Below, one piece after another: positions 1 to 8,868 of a DNA stretch of 64,000 bases. The stretch's first letter is position 1. Each line of letters opens with the position of its first letter. Below the pieces are notes generated by a model that ran no database searches, was not told where the DNA came from, and was given only the letters and a program-made list of their open reading frames with translations. Source of the DNA: Carnobacterium_A antarcticum (GTDB lineage: Bacteria; Bacillota; Bacilli; Lactobacillales; Carnobacteriaceae); assembly GCF_042658365.1 (NCBI RefSeq), contig NZ_JBHSQC010000002.1. One strand, given 5' to 3'. The translations under genes and the position numbers were made by a program.

Positions 1-26
1 GTCAAGTGAAAGGGGAACATAAAGCT

Positions 27-677
27 GTGATTGTGTTAGCTGGAATGATTGGTGCTGGAAAAAGTACTTATACAAAATTAATATCTGAAGCTTTAGGAAG
101 CGAGGCTTTCTATGAAAGTGTCGACGATAACCGGATTTTAGAAAAATTTTACGAGGATCCAAAACGCTGGGCTTTTTCCCTGCAGATCCATTTTTTAAAT
201 AGTCGTTTCCGGAGTATCAAATCTGCTTTTCTACATGAAAATAATGTCTTGGATCGTTCCATTTACGAAGATGCTTTGTTTACGAAAATAAACCATGCAG
301 AAGGCAATATGAGTGATGCAGAAATGGATACTTATTTGGATTTGTTAGATAATATGATGGAAGAATTAGATGGCATGCCAAAGAAATCGCCCGATTTATT
401 GATTTATTTACGCGGGTCCTTGGATACTGTTTTAAGCCGCATTGAAAAACGCGGTCGTGTTTTCGAGCAGATTGAAGGAAACGAAGGGTTGTTAACTTAC
501 TACACCCATCTTCATGATCAATACGATGACTGGTTTAAAGCATACGATAAAAGCGCAACGATGGTGGTTGATATCGATACATTAGACTTAGAAAATCCTG
601 ACGATGCTGTGGAGATCATTGGACGTGTGAAAGCCCGGTTAAATGAAGTACGCTCAGAAGCTATGGTGGCTGAATAA
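27..677 (+). CDS. Deoxynucleoside kinase (dAK/dGK/dCK family)
   Basis: The protein phosphorylates deoxynucleosides for nucleotide salvage in the cytoplasm. It has a P-loop GMIGAGKST at about residues 6-14, the family DRSIYED motif near residue 76 and a LID-like arginine stretch KRGRVFEQ. At about 216 residues it matches the family. I start it at the GTG at 27, because AAAGGGG lies 11 bases upstream and the protein then begins MIVLAG, as family members do. The frame stays open to the window edge and a GTG at 6 is the alternative. Base specificity cannot be read from the sequence. A shared terminator separates it from the converging peptidase gene. Confidence 0.88.
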   Translation: MIVLAGMIGAGKSTYTKLISEALGSEAFYESVDDNRILEKFYEDPKRWAFSLQIHFLNSRFRSIKSAFLHENNVLDRSIYEDALFTKINHAEGNMSDAEMDTYLDLLDNMMEELDGMPKKSPDLLIYLRGSLDTVLSRIEKRGRVFEQIEGNEGLLTYYTHLHDQYDDWFKAYDKSATMVVDIDTLDLENPDDAVEIIGRVKARLNEVRSEAMVAE

Positions 678-681
678 CTTT

Positions 682-721
682 AAAAAGACAAAAGATGAAC
701 ATTCATCTCTTGTCTTTTTTT
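682..721. terminator. Bidirectional rho-independent terminator
   Basis: The arms AAAAAGACAAAAGATGAA and TTCATCTCTTGTCTTTTT pair with one mismatch and are flanked by A and T runs, so the hairpin can stop transcription from both sides. It lies between the kinase and the converging peptidase gene and overlaps the last codons of the latter. Confidence 0.85.
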
Positions 722-1266
722 GTCTTCTTATTTTGCAGCCAAACGCAACCAAACGTTTGCGAAGCAGGCAAGATAGCAGCACTTCGACCATGATTATCGT
801 AAGCTTTAAAATAAAGTTTTCCATTTGGATCATAACCATAAGCATATACCACTACCCAATGGTTTTTATATGAACTGCCTAATAAACGTGCTGTTCCAAC
901 TGCAACGGGCAAAGGATCAGGACGATCCAACAATTCGACTACTTTTTTATCAGGGATAAAACTCATTCTCGCATGATAATCTGGATTGTATTTCAATACG
1001 ACATTCAATCCATGCCAAAGGTCCCAAGGAAATGTACCGCGATAAGCAAAAGTTTCATCAATGACTGTTTTTAATCCGGTCAATAAAGACGTTTTAGATA
1101 CATTAAGCCCATAAGTATGTAAGTAAACATCATGCAGCAGTACTGCACTGACATACGTTCCGCATATGCCCGGTTTTTGATTATTGATCCACGAACGGTA
1201 TTTGTTAAAGCGAGTGGGTTTTAAACCTGTCCACTTTTGAGGGTGCTGTGTGTGTTTTTCTTTCAT
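703..1266 (-). CDS. C39-like (papain-fold) cysteine peptidase-like protein
   Basis: This 187-residue cytoplasmic protein has no signal peptide. It carries a cysteine in GICGTYVSAVLLHD (near residue 35) and a later histidine-containing strand NHWVVVYAYGYDPNG followed by AYDNHG. This is the Cys-then-His-then-Asp/Asn order of the C39-like papain fold. I infer a peptidase or amidase-like activity, but no transporter or bacteriocin gene is nearby and the substrate is unknown. The C-terminus is Lys-rich (KKTKKDKR) and runs into the terminator hairpin. It is monocistronic, downstream of lpdA on the same strand. Confidence 0.6.
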   Translation of the reverse strand: MKEKHTQHPQKWTGLKPTRFNKYRSWINNQKPGICGTYVSAVLLHDVYLHTYGLNVSKTSLLTGLKTVIDETFAYRGTFPWDLWHGLNVVLKYNPDYHARMSFIPDKKVVELLDRPDPLPVAVGTARLLGSSYKNHWVVVYAYGYDPNGKLYFKAYDNHGRSAAILPASQTFGCVWLQNKKTKKDKR

Positions 1267-1407
1267 TCTGATGGTTCCTTTCCGCTTACACTTTATTCAA
1301 GTTTAACATGAAATAAATAAACGCATTTTATATTTTCAGTTCAACTCAACTCAAAAAAACACTGACGAAAGAAAGCCATTCTTTGCCAGCGCTAATGTTA
1401 ACTCACT

Positions 1408-2808
1408 TTAAAAATGAATTGAAAATCCCATAGCCAATTCTGCAGCATCTGTCACTGTTTCAGAAAGAGTTGGATGCGCATGTACCGTACGGGCTAAGTC
1501 TTCCGCGACCATTTCCATATCAATAGCCAATGCCAATTCTGCGATTAAATCCGCTGCCCCAGCGCCCGCTACTTGTGCACCGACTATCTTTTCATCATCT
1601 GGGTGTAGAATCAGCCGAATAAAACCCGCCGGCTGGTTCAGCGATAACGCACGTCCATTTGCTTTCATAGGAAATTTACTAATCGTGTGCTTGATTTCAC
1701 TTACTTCTGCTTCTTTCAACGTCATGCCTACAGTAGCTAATTCAGGTTCTGTATAAACGGCTACCGGCATCGCTTTCGCTTGAACTTTAGCATCTCCGCC
1801 AGAAATGATCTCTGCAACTAACTTCCCTTCGTAACTAGCTTTATGCGCGAAAGCTCTTCCGGGAACCACATCTCCAATACCGTAAATTCCAGGTACTGTA
1901 GTCTTTAACTGATCGGTTACCGTTAATTTACCGCTTGCGGTTAGTTCAACACCCGCTTTTTCTAAATTCAACTGATCGGTATTCGGTTTTCGGCCAACGG
2001 TCACCAAGACATAATCTCCTTCCACGGTGCTTGGAACACCACTAGCTTCGTAACGAATTATGACTCCTGTGTCAGTCTCTTCCGAATGCGCTGCAGTTAC
2101 ATTTGTAATAACGGTTACACCTTCTTCAACAAAGTTTTTTTTAACCAGCTCAACTAAATCATCATCAAAAAAAGAAATGATTTTTGGGTCTTTTTCTAAA
2201 ATCGTAACTTTTGACCCAAAATTACTAAACGCTCCAGCTAATTGAGTTCCGACATACCCGCCTCCCAAAATAATCAGGTGTTTTGGGATTTCTTGAATAT
2301 TTAATCCGCCTGTCGTATCAACGACCCGTTTTCCAAACGGAATGACATATGGTTCGTTTAAAAGTTCGACCGGTTTGCTGCCCGTAGCGATCACAGCATT
2401 TTCAAATTCGATTTCTTGTTCGCCTTCTGTCGTTGTGACGATTAAATTTTTTTGGTTTTTAAAAGAAGCCGTTCCTCGAATAATCTCGACGTTATTTTTT
2501 TTTAATAAGCCTTCTACGCCTTTCGTCAACGGTTTAATAACTTTATTGTCTTTCCATTCCTGCATTTTTTGAAAATCGATTTTAACATTGGTCGATCGTA
2601 CTCCAAAAACTTCTGAGTGAATGGCTTCATAATAGCGATTGCCTGCTGAAACTAATGCTTTTGATGGGATACATCCGACATTTAAGCAAACCCCGCCGAT
2701 ATATTCTTTTTCAATAATAGTGATTTTTTGTCCTAATTGGGCTGCTCGAATAGCTGCGACATAACCTCCAGGGCCAGATCCGATGATCACCGTTTCTTTC
2801 TTTTCCAT
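1408..2808 (-). CDS. lpdA: Dihydrolipoyl dehydrogenase (E3)
   Basis: This FAD-dependent enzyme reoxidises dihydrolipoamide of 2-oxoacid dehydrogenase complexes. Visible features are the N-terminal FAD motif GSGPGGY, the redox-active disulfide GGVCLNVGCIPSKAL, the NAD motif GGGYVG near residue 185 and the C-terminal HAHPTLSE carrying the catalytic histidine. There is no lipoyl domain. The start at 2808 is preferred: GGAAAGG touches an earlier ATG at 2820 but lies about 11 bases before this one, and MEKKETVIIG fits the family. No E1 or E2 genes are next to it, so it is a stand-alone E3 that may serve several complexes. Confidence 0.93.
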   Translation of the reverse strand: MEKKETVIIGSGPGGYVAAIRAAQLGQKITIIEKEYIGGVCLNVGCIPSKALVSAGNRYYEAIHSEVFGVRSTNVKIDFQKMQEWKDNKVIKPLTKGVEGLLKKNNVEIIRGTASFKNQKNLIVTTTEGEQEIEFENAVIATGSKPVELLNEPYVIPFGKRVVDTTGGLNIQEIPKHLIILGGGYVGTQLAGAFSNFGSKVTILEKDPKIISFFDDDLVELVKKNFVEEGVTVITNVTAAHSEETDTGVIIRYEASGVPSTVEGDYVLVTVGRKPNTDQLNLEKAGVELTASGKLTVTDQLKTTVPGIYGIGDVVPGRAFAHKASYEGKLVAEIISGGDAKVQAKAMPVAVYTEPELATVGMTLKEAEVSEIKHTISKFPMKANGRALSLNQPAGFIRLILHPDDEKIVGAQVAGAGAADLIAELALAIDMEMVAEDLARTVHAHPTLSETVTDAAELAMGFSIHF

Positions 2809-2873
2809 TATTGTTTTCATCCTTTCCGTTCTTACTATCGTTTAACCGAAAGCGAATTCAACACTTATTATTT

Positions 2874-2879
2874 ATTATA
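2874..2879 (-). promoter_or_regulatory. Probable -10 element of lpdA
   Basis: On the minus strand a perfect TATAAT lies about 65 bases upstream of the lpdA start. The best -35, TTGTTT, is 19 bases further upstream and weak. Confidence 0.5.
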
Positions 2880-2996
2880 TCGTTTTTTACAACAAAAAAA
2901 ACAATTCTTTTGCTTGCCCCGGTTATCAAGCAGTTCATAGTTCAGCTCCTATCTCCAACACAGTCACTACATTAGGCAACTAGCAATCGTTTGTTT

Positions 2997-3980
2997 TCAA
3001 TTATCGTTATCATAGCTGGGTTGGTCTTTTCGCTTCAGTTTCCAAATAAGATAACTTAATTTTAAACTACTGCGCGCTACGAGATAATTCATTTGTAATT
3101 TTTTATCGTTTAACTCACTTAATTTATAATGATATAAGTTTTTTTTGAGATCATTTACCATCCAACCGTGGCTTATCTTTTGCTCATAAGCATACATTAA
3201 TAACTCTAAATTAAAAGTCATGTATTGTTCTTTTAATTTGATCACATTGATTTCTGCCAAATCTTCACACAACTCTATCACTCGCGACAATGCAGTTAGT
3301 CCTGATAGATTTTCTTTATCTGTGATGAAAGAAGAAAAGGTAAACAGATATGGGCTCTTCACATAATGGTAATAAGGCGTAGGAGTATAGATGATTTTCT
3401 CGCTTTTTAAAAAACATTGGATACACATCAACAAATCTTCGAAAAGATAAATGGTTGGATCGAACCGCAGACTAGGAGGCTGTTTGAACAAATCCATCAA
3501 AAAGAGTTTGTTGTTCATAAACCCATATTGCTTCTTTCGGTTTAGTTCTTTTTGAAGCGCTTCTTCCCTCTGCCATTCAATAACTTGGTGCGGTCCAATA
3601 TACTTGCTATTGCTGCCAAAGTCTTCTTCAATGTAGCCGCAAATAATAATCTCTGCTTGAGTTTTCAGCATCAGTGAAATCAAATTTTCAAACATCACCT
3701 CATCTACACGATCCATTGAACTCACAAAGCTTACATACTTTCCTTTAGCGATCAATAGTCCTGCATTATAAGCAGACGAAAGTCCATTTCTTTTTTTGTG
3801 AATGACTTTGAAACGAGAATCTGCCCTGGCAAAACGTTCGCAGATTTGCCCACTGGCGTCCGTCGATCCATCATCCACTAAAATGATTTCCAGTTTATGA
3901 TAGGTTTGGTATCTTAAATCATTCAAACATTTTACAAGATAGTTTTCCGCATTATAAACTGGAACAATAATGGATATCAT
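2997..3980 (-). CDS. GT2-family glycosyltransferase with altered DXD motif
   Basis: The 327-residue protein begins with the GT-A nucleotide-sugar fold (MISIIVPVYNAENYLVKCL) and keeps VDDGSTD near residue 36. Where family members have a DSDD metal-binding motif it reads FVSSMDRVDE, so acidic residues of the DXD are lost. A helical region rich in Tyr, Lys and Leu follows. It is the last gene of the polysaccharide cluster and has a strong GGAGG ribosome site. It may be a weak or inactive transferase, or a partner of another enzyme. Fold certainty is high; activity is doubtful. Confidence 0.75.
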   Translation of the reverse strand: MISIIVPVYNAENYLVKCLNDLRYQTYHKLEIILVDDGSTDASGQICERFARADSRFKVIHKKRNGLSSAYNAGLLIAKGKYVSFVSSMDRVDEVMFENLISLMLKTQAEIIICGYIEEDFGSNSKYIGPHQVIEWQREEALQKELNRKKQYGFMNNKLFLMDLFKQPPSLRFDPTIYLFEDLLMCIQCFLKSEKIIYTPTPYYHYVKSPYLFTFSSFITDKENLSGLTALSRVIELCEDLAEINVIKLKEQYMTFNLELLMYAYEQKISHGWMVNDLKKNLYHYKLSELNDKKLQMNYLVARSSLKLSYLIWKLKRKDQPSYDNDN

Positions 3981-4029
3981 TCGTCTGCCTCCTTCAGTTT
4001 ATTTTATGTAATCTTGCTCTGATAAAACA

Positions 4030-4068
4030 CTAGCCATTTGATAAGACTGCAGCTTAACAAATGACTAG
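4030..4068. repeat. Hairpin, first copy of CAAATGACTAG element
   Basis: CTAGCCATTTG at 4030-4040 and CAAATGACTAG at 4058-4068 form an 11-bp stem with one G-U pair. The hairpin lies between the two last glycosyltransferase genes and is followed on the minus strand by TGTTTTATC, so it may be a weak terminator. A related hairpin sits at 5212-5255, on the other side of the neighbouring gene. Confidence 0.6.
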
Positions 4069-4083
4069 CTGCCAATAAACGTT

Positions 4084-5151
4084 TTACCATAAGTCGTTGT
4101 TTTTTTCTTTTACTTTTTGCGAATATAAATAACGTTTTAATTTAAAAAACAACAGATAAAGCCAGTACATCAGTTCCGTGTTATCCCAACGATACAACCC
4201 TACTAGAAACCGTGCTTCAAAAGACGAGATAGCTATGGCTTCTGCTTGCCTTTTGATTTCTTGATTATCTAAAACCCTTCGAAAAAAATTTAATTTGTCT
4301 TTTTTGGGGATAGCCTGGTCCTTTTTATATAAAAGAGCTAAACAATTGAAAATATACCGCATATACGTGCTGGCATAAACACGCAGCTGCTCTTCAGTAT
4401 TCATGTGGTAATAATAATAAAGTTGTTTTCTGGCAATATTATAGTACTGCATTTGTTGGTACAACCGTTCACAATAACGCGGTTCACTATCCAGTTCATT
4501 TTGCTCATGGTAATGGTAATATTTATTCGGGGTAAATGTTATTCCGGTAACTTTTCTTAAATACGCTATATTGAAAAAAAGATAGTATCCTGTTATTTCT
4601 TCATTCAACAAAAGGAGTTGATTGTCTTCTATCAGGGTTCTGCGGTACATTTTATTCCAAATGTGGTGTAACTGTTTTTCCTTATCAAACTTTAAAATAG
4701 CATTGACAATGTTTTTTCTCCCCAAAAAAGTCGAATTCCAATTAGAAGACCTGCTGGTTTTTGTCTGAAGATTACTGTCATCCGTTGTAACCTCGCATAC
4801 TGCCAAATCGACCCGGTTCAATTCAGTATTGTAATACATTTCTTCAGCCATCTCTTTTTCGATCCAATCTTTTGAGTGAATAAAAAGAACCGTTTCTCCT
4901 GTAGCAGCCTTCAACCCTTTGTTCAGAAGTTCATGCAGTCCATCTTTTTCAGAATAAAGCACTTGAACTCGTGGATCATATCGACAATATTCTTCATAAA
5001 GTGTGGTGTTTTGGTTCATTGTTTTGTGATCGATTAAAATAATTTCAATTTCTTCCAACGTTTGTCCAAAAAGACTGCTCATACACCGCTGAACTTCCGC
5101 TTGTGTACTGGAAACTGGAACAATAATAGAAACACAGATAGTCTTCTTCAA
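4084..5151 (-). CDS. GT2-like protein, degenerate catalytic motifs
   Basis: The N-terminus (VSIIVPVSSTQAEVQRCMSS) and spacing are those of GT2 glycosyltransferases. However, the nucleotide-binding VDDGSTD is replaced by LIDHKTMNQ, and the DXD region reads LFIHSKDW instead of DSDDW. The 355-residue protein is otherwise full length with an intact frame, so it is not an obvious pseudogene. The start is a TTG with AGGAGGGGG seven bases upstream. It is paralogous in layout to the next gene downstream, and both follow the CpsC/CpsD pair. A non-catalytic or divergent transferase is my inference. Confidence 0.65.
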   Translation of the reverse strand: MKKTICVSIIVPVSSTQAEVQRCMSSLFGQTLEEIEIILIDHKTMNQNTTLYEEYCRYDPRVQVLYSEKDGLHELLNKGLKAATGETVLFIHSKDWIEKEMAEEMYYNTELNRVDLAVCEVTTDDSNLQTKTSRSSNWNSTFLGRKNIVNAILKFDKEKQLHHIWNKMYRRTLIEDNQLLLLNEEITGYYLFFNIAYLRKVTGITFTPNKYYHYHEQNELDSEPRYCERLYQQMQYYNIARKQLYYYYHMNTEEQLRVYASTYMRYIFNCLALLYKKDQAIPKKDKLNFFRRVLDNQEIKRQAEAIAISSFEARFLVGLYRWDNTELMYWLYLLFFKLKRYLYSQKVKEKNNDLW

Positions 5152-5211
5152 AACTCCCCCTCCTCAAAATGAAGGAACACCTAAAGAAATAGTAATAGTC
5201 CTAAAAGTATT

Positions 5212-5255
5212 CTAGTCATTCAACCGGTCGTGCTCATCAGATGGCAAATGACTAG
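5212..5255. repeat. Hairpin, second copy of CAAATGACTAG element
   Basis: CTAGTCATT at 5212-5220 pairs perfectly with AATGACTAG at 5247-5255. The right flank CAAATGACTAG is shared with the hairpin at 4030-4068. It lies between the kinase gene and the degenerate GT2 gene, with weak T-rich tails on both strands. Confidence 0.6.
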
Positions 5256-5276
5256 AAAAAACACTTTAAATTGAGT

Positions 5277-6020
5277 TCAATAAAATGAATCGTGGTGGCC
5301 TTTCTTTTCTACTCCATAATAACTGCTATTCATATCTTCATTTTCCACTGTTCCATTGAAAACAGAACCAATAATCGTAGCTTTGGACATCTCCAATAAT
5401 TCTTTAGCTTTCATAACCGAGTCTTTGGTCGATATTCCTTTACGAATAACAAAAATAGTACCGTCTGCCATATTCGCCATAATCTGAGCATCTGCTACAG
5501 CAATGATAGGGGGAACATCCACAATGATCAAATCAAATCGTTTTTTCAAATCATTCATCAGTTGCTGCATCCGTTTAGAAGCCATTAACTCAGAAGGATT
5601 AGGTGGAACGGGTCCGCACGTTAACACAGATAAGTTGCTAGAACCGATTTTGTGAATAACGCGGTCCTCATCTAAACCTTTGGTAGACAGCAGTGTTGTT
5701 AACCCATCCCGGTTGGTCAATTTAAATAAGTTATGAATAACCGGTTTGCGCATGTCCGCATCTATTAGTAGGACTTTCATGCCCTGCGAAACAAATGAGA
5801 GCGCTAGGTTTGACGCTATTGTTGATTTCCCGGCTCCTGATTCAGCAGAGGTAACAACGAAAGTTTTTAATACGTTGTCAACAGAAGAAAATTGAATGTT
5901 AGCTCTAAGTGTGCGATATTGTTCAGAAATACGAGAAGCAGGATGAGTAACCATTTCTAACTCTGAAGGGTTACCTTGTTTTACAGTTCGTGTATGTTTT
6001 CCTTTTAAGAATGCTAACAT
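5277..6020 (-). CDS. cpsD: CpsD/CapB-type bacterial tyrosine kinase
   Basis: This cytoplasmic BY-kinase works with the adjacent CpsC-like adaptor to control polysaccharide chain length and export. It has Walker A SAESGAGKST at 58-67, Walker A' LLIDADMRKP near 84 and Walker B LIIVDVPP near 165. The C-terminal tyrosine cluster is short (YYG and a terminal Tyr). At 247 residues it is a normal stand-alone kinase. It has a GGAAGGTGAG ribosome site and lies 14 bases after cpsC. No CpsB or Wzb phosphatase gene is in the cluster. Confidence 0.92.
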   Translation of the reverse strand: MLAFLKGKHTRTVKQGNPSELEMVTHPASRISEQYRTLRANIQFSSVDNVLKTFVVTSAESGAGKSTIASNLALSFVSQGMKVLLIDADMRKPVIHNLFKLTNRDGLTTLLSTKGLDEDRVIHKIGSSNLSVLTCGPVPPNPSELMASKRMQQLMNDLKKRFDLIIVDVPPIIAVADAQIMANMADGTIFVIRKGISTKDSVMKAKELLEMSKATIIGSVFNGTVENEDMNSSYYGVEKKGHHDSFY

Positions 6021-6034
6021 AATATCTCACCTTC

Positions 6035-6787
6035 CTAAATACGATTTTTATTTTTTACAGGAATTGTGTCCAATGGTACGTCAATGGTATTTTCTTTCAT
6101 CATTTTAGTTTCTGCATTTTTAGATTCTGAGATATTTCCTAAGGGTACCCACTCTAATACTTCTCGGATGAACTGTTCATCTTGAATGGTGCGATCATAT
6201 TTTTCGAGTATCAAGGATAGCAAGACGCCTCCACCTAATCCCATGACCAAACCTAAAATTAAATTGATTCCCAAATTTGGTGAAATCGGAGCCAAGTTCG
6301 GTTTCGCAGTTGAAAAAATCGCTACATTTCGAACGTCCATTAACGTTCCTATTTCACTTTTAAAAATGTTCGCTGTTTCATTGGCAATTTCTGCCGCAAG
6401 ATAGGGGTTCGCATCTTCAACAATAATGGAGAAAACTTGTGATTGGTCGCTGCTTTCGACTGTTATTTTTCCAGCTAATTCTTCGATAGACAGAGGTGTT
6501 TTTAAATTGTTGCGAACTTCTTCCAAGATGACCGGTCCTTTAATCACATCTTTATAGGTATTGATCAATTGAATATTCGTTTGAACATCGTATGCTTGTC
6601 CGAATTCGCTTGCTCCAACAGTATGTTTCACCAGCAATTGCGTTGAAGAATGGTATTGAGGAGTAAGCAAGTAATATGTTATGCCGCCAGAAGCAACCAA
6701 ACCTAAGAATCCTAAAACAAGGATCATACTAAATCTTTTTTTAAGAACCGCTACAGTTGCTTTTAAATTTATTGATTCATCAATCAT
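6035..6787 (-). CDS. cpsC: CpsC/Wzz-type chain-length regulator and kinase adaptor
   Basis: The 250-residue membrane protein has a TM segment near residues 20-42, an extracytoplasmic Wzz domain and a second TM near 170-195 (LILGLVMGLGGGVLLSLI). A cytoplasmic tail starts EKYDRTI and activates the kinase. The proline-rich stretch AKPNLAPISPNLGINL before TM2 is typical of the family. I prefer the ATG at 6787, because GGGAG lies nine bases before it but abuts the ATG at 6796. It is paired with cpsD and found late in the operon, unlike the usual promoter-proximal position. Confidence 0.9.
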   Translation of the reverse strand: MIDESINLKATVAVLKKRFSMILVLGFLGLVASGGITYYLLTPQYHSSTQLLVKHTVGASEFGQAYDVQTNIQLINTYKDVIKGPVILEEVRNNLKTPLSIEELAGKITVESSDQSQVFSIIVEDANPYLAAEIANETANIFKSEIGTLMDVRNVAIFSTAKPNLAPISPNLGINLILGLVMGLGGGVLLSLILEKYDRTIQDEQFIREVLEWVPLGNISESKNAETKMMKENTIDVPLDTIPVKNKNRI

Positions 6788-6859
6788 TTTTGCCATCTCC
6801 CAGCTTTATTTTTTTTCCAATAGTTTCAATAAGTAAATGAATGGTTGGCTGCTTGAGTG

Positions 6860-8668
6860 CTAATCGATTTTGGCGAACTCAATGAGTTTGCTTTTTATCT
6901 TAGCGCTATTGTCTTGATTTAACGATTTTACAAACGTCATCACGTCATCTAATGGCCGGTTGACCGCTTTTCCAACAAATATCTTATCGTAAACTTTTTC
7001 ACCGGTGTTTTCACTATCGACCAATAAAATTTCGTAAAGTTTCTCTCCTGGACGAATCCCAGTTTCAACTATTGGGATCTCATCCTCTGTAAATCCGCTC
7101 AATTTGATGACTTTCTTAGCTAGATCAACGATTTTAACGGGTTTCCCCATGTCTAGTACAAATATTTCTCCACCTTGAGCTAACGTTCCCGCTTGGATAA
7201 CTAAACGACTAGCTTCTGGTATCGTCATAAAGTAACGGGTCATGCGAAAGTCGGTAACAGTAACGGGGCCGCCAGCCATAATTTGTTCTTCGAATAATGG
7301 GACCACACTTCCTCTGCTTCCCAGCACATTCCCAAACCGTACAGCTGTAAATTTCGTCTTTCCCGGTTCATTTAAATTGGTAACGATCATTTCGGCAATC
7401 CGCTTAGTCGCGCCCATAACATTTGGAGGATTGACCGCTTTGTCGGTAGAAATCATGACAAACGTACCAACATTTGCTGCTTTGGCTGCTTCAGACATGT
7501 TCTTTGAACCATAAATATTATTTTTAACAGCTTCAAACACATTATATTCCATCATAGGCACGTGTTTATGAGCTGCAGCATGGTAAACGATATCCGGTTT
7601 AAACATTTCCATCACTTCAAACATTCTTGTTCTATTTTGAATGTCCGCAATGACTGGGGTGATTTCAATTTGTCCGGCATAGAGTTTGTTTAGCTCACGA
7701 TGGATTTGATAAATAGAATTTTCACCATGTCCTAGCAAAATAATTTTTCTGGGTTTGAATTTAGAAACGACGCGGCAAATTTCTGAACCGATTGAACCGC
7801 CTGCCCCGCTGACTAAAATAACTTTTCCGCTGATGTCTTCTGAGATTTGTTTCGTATCTAATGTGATTTCTTCTCGTCCCAAAAGGTCTACCACGTCTAT
7901 TTCCCGTAAGCGGCTAACGGTTAATTTCCCATTGATGATGTCTTCTATTGACGGCATTAAATTGACCGTCACTTTGCTTTGATTGCAGATGTTAATGATT
8001 TGTTCCAGTTTTTCCGGTTCTAAAGAAGGAATGGCTACCGTAATTTGGCTGATGTTGTGTTTTTTCACCAGAAGAGGAATGTCTGCTACATTGCCCAAAA
8101 TGGGAATACCATATAATCTTAACCCGTGTTTCCGCTGATCATCATCCACGATGCCGATCACGTTTATGTCTCGTGCTTTTTTTTGAATGTTCTTTATAAA
8201 GATATTTCCCCCATCACCCGCTCCGACAACCAGTGTTCTCACTTTTTTGAGAGTTCCTTTATCTCGTTCTAGGTAATGCCGGTATTCATTCACAACCCGA
8301 GCTAAGACACGTCCGCCACTGACTAGCAATAAGGACAGCAGATAAACAAGTAAGATATAACGGAAACTTGTTTTTTCTAAAAATACTGTTGTCAATAAGA
8401 ACGTTATTCCAAAAGAAATCGTGATGGTTGTAAATAAAATGAGCATCTCTTTAATACTGGTATACCGATAAAGAGTCTCACAAACCTTGAAGTAACTAGC
8501 CAACAAAACGTAACCAAGAGTATATGTGAGCAAGATCGCAGCATAAGACTCCGTTGGTAAAAATAAATAAGGTTTTAGGAAGATAAAAGTAATGCCGCCT
8601 GAACACATTATTAAGAGTAAATCTAATGTAATGAACCGTGCTTTTTTGATTTGTCGTTTGATAAACAT
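6860..8668 (-). CDS. Membrane UDP-sugar 4,6-dehydratase (CapD/EpsC/PglF type)
   Basis: Four N-terminal TM helices are followed by a CoA-binding-like domain (VVGAGDGGN) and an SDR domain with GAGGSIGSE. It also carries the STDKAVNP...MGATKR signature, in which Met replaces the usual catalytic Tyr, typical of membrane UDP-GlcNAc 4,6-dehydratases. The product would be a UDP-4-keto-6-deoxy sugar for the aminotransferase encoded at the start of this cluster. The start at 8668 is chosen because GAGGTGGGG precedes it; the frame extends to 8752 with no comparable site. The length, 602 residues, is normal. The exact sugar is not proven. Confidence 0.88.
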   Translation of the reverse strand: MFIKRQIKKARFITLDLLLIMCSGGITFIFLKPYLFLPTESYAAILLTYTLGYVLLASYFKVCETLYRYTSIKEMLILFTTITISFGITFLLTTVFLEKTSFRYILLVYLLSLLLVSGGRVLARVVNEYRHYLERDKGTLKKVRTLVVGAGDGGNIFIKNIQKKARDINVIGIVDDDQRKHGLRLYGIPILGNVADIPLLVKKHNISQITVAIPSLEPEKLEQIINICNQSKVTVNLMPSIEDIINGKLTVSRLREIDVVDLLGREEITLDTKQISEDISGKVILVSGAGGSIGSEICRVVSKFKPRKIILLGHGENSIYQIHRELNKLYAGQIEITPVIADIQNRTRMFEVMEMFKPDIVYHAAAHKHVPMMEYNVFEAVKNNIYGSKNMSEAAKAANVGTFVMISTDKAVNPPNVMGATKRIAEMIVTNLNEPGKTKFTAVRFGNVLGSRGSVVPLFEEQIMAGGPVTVTDFRMTRYFMTIPEASRLVIQAGTLAQGGEIFVLDMGKPVKIVDLAKKVIKLSGFTEDEIPIVETGIRPGEKLYEILLVDSENTGEKVYDKIFVGKAVNRPLDDVMTFVKSLNQDNSAKIKSKLIEFAKID

Positions 8669-8868
8669 AACCCCACCTCGTCCCTTCATTAAATTTAATT
8701 TCAATGATGTCATTCGATTCATAGAAAACTTATTTGTTCGAATAGACTGCAATTAGAGATGATCAATTTTGCTAACAGTACTTGACCTTGTTAAAGCTGC
8801 TTGTAAGTTGCTGAACGGAATAAGAATGAAATATATGAAAGAAATAGAAGAAATGAACCGCAGAGGTT

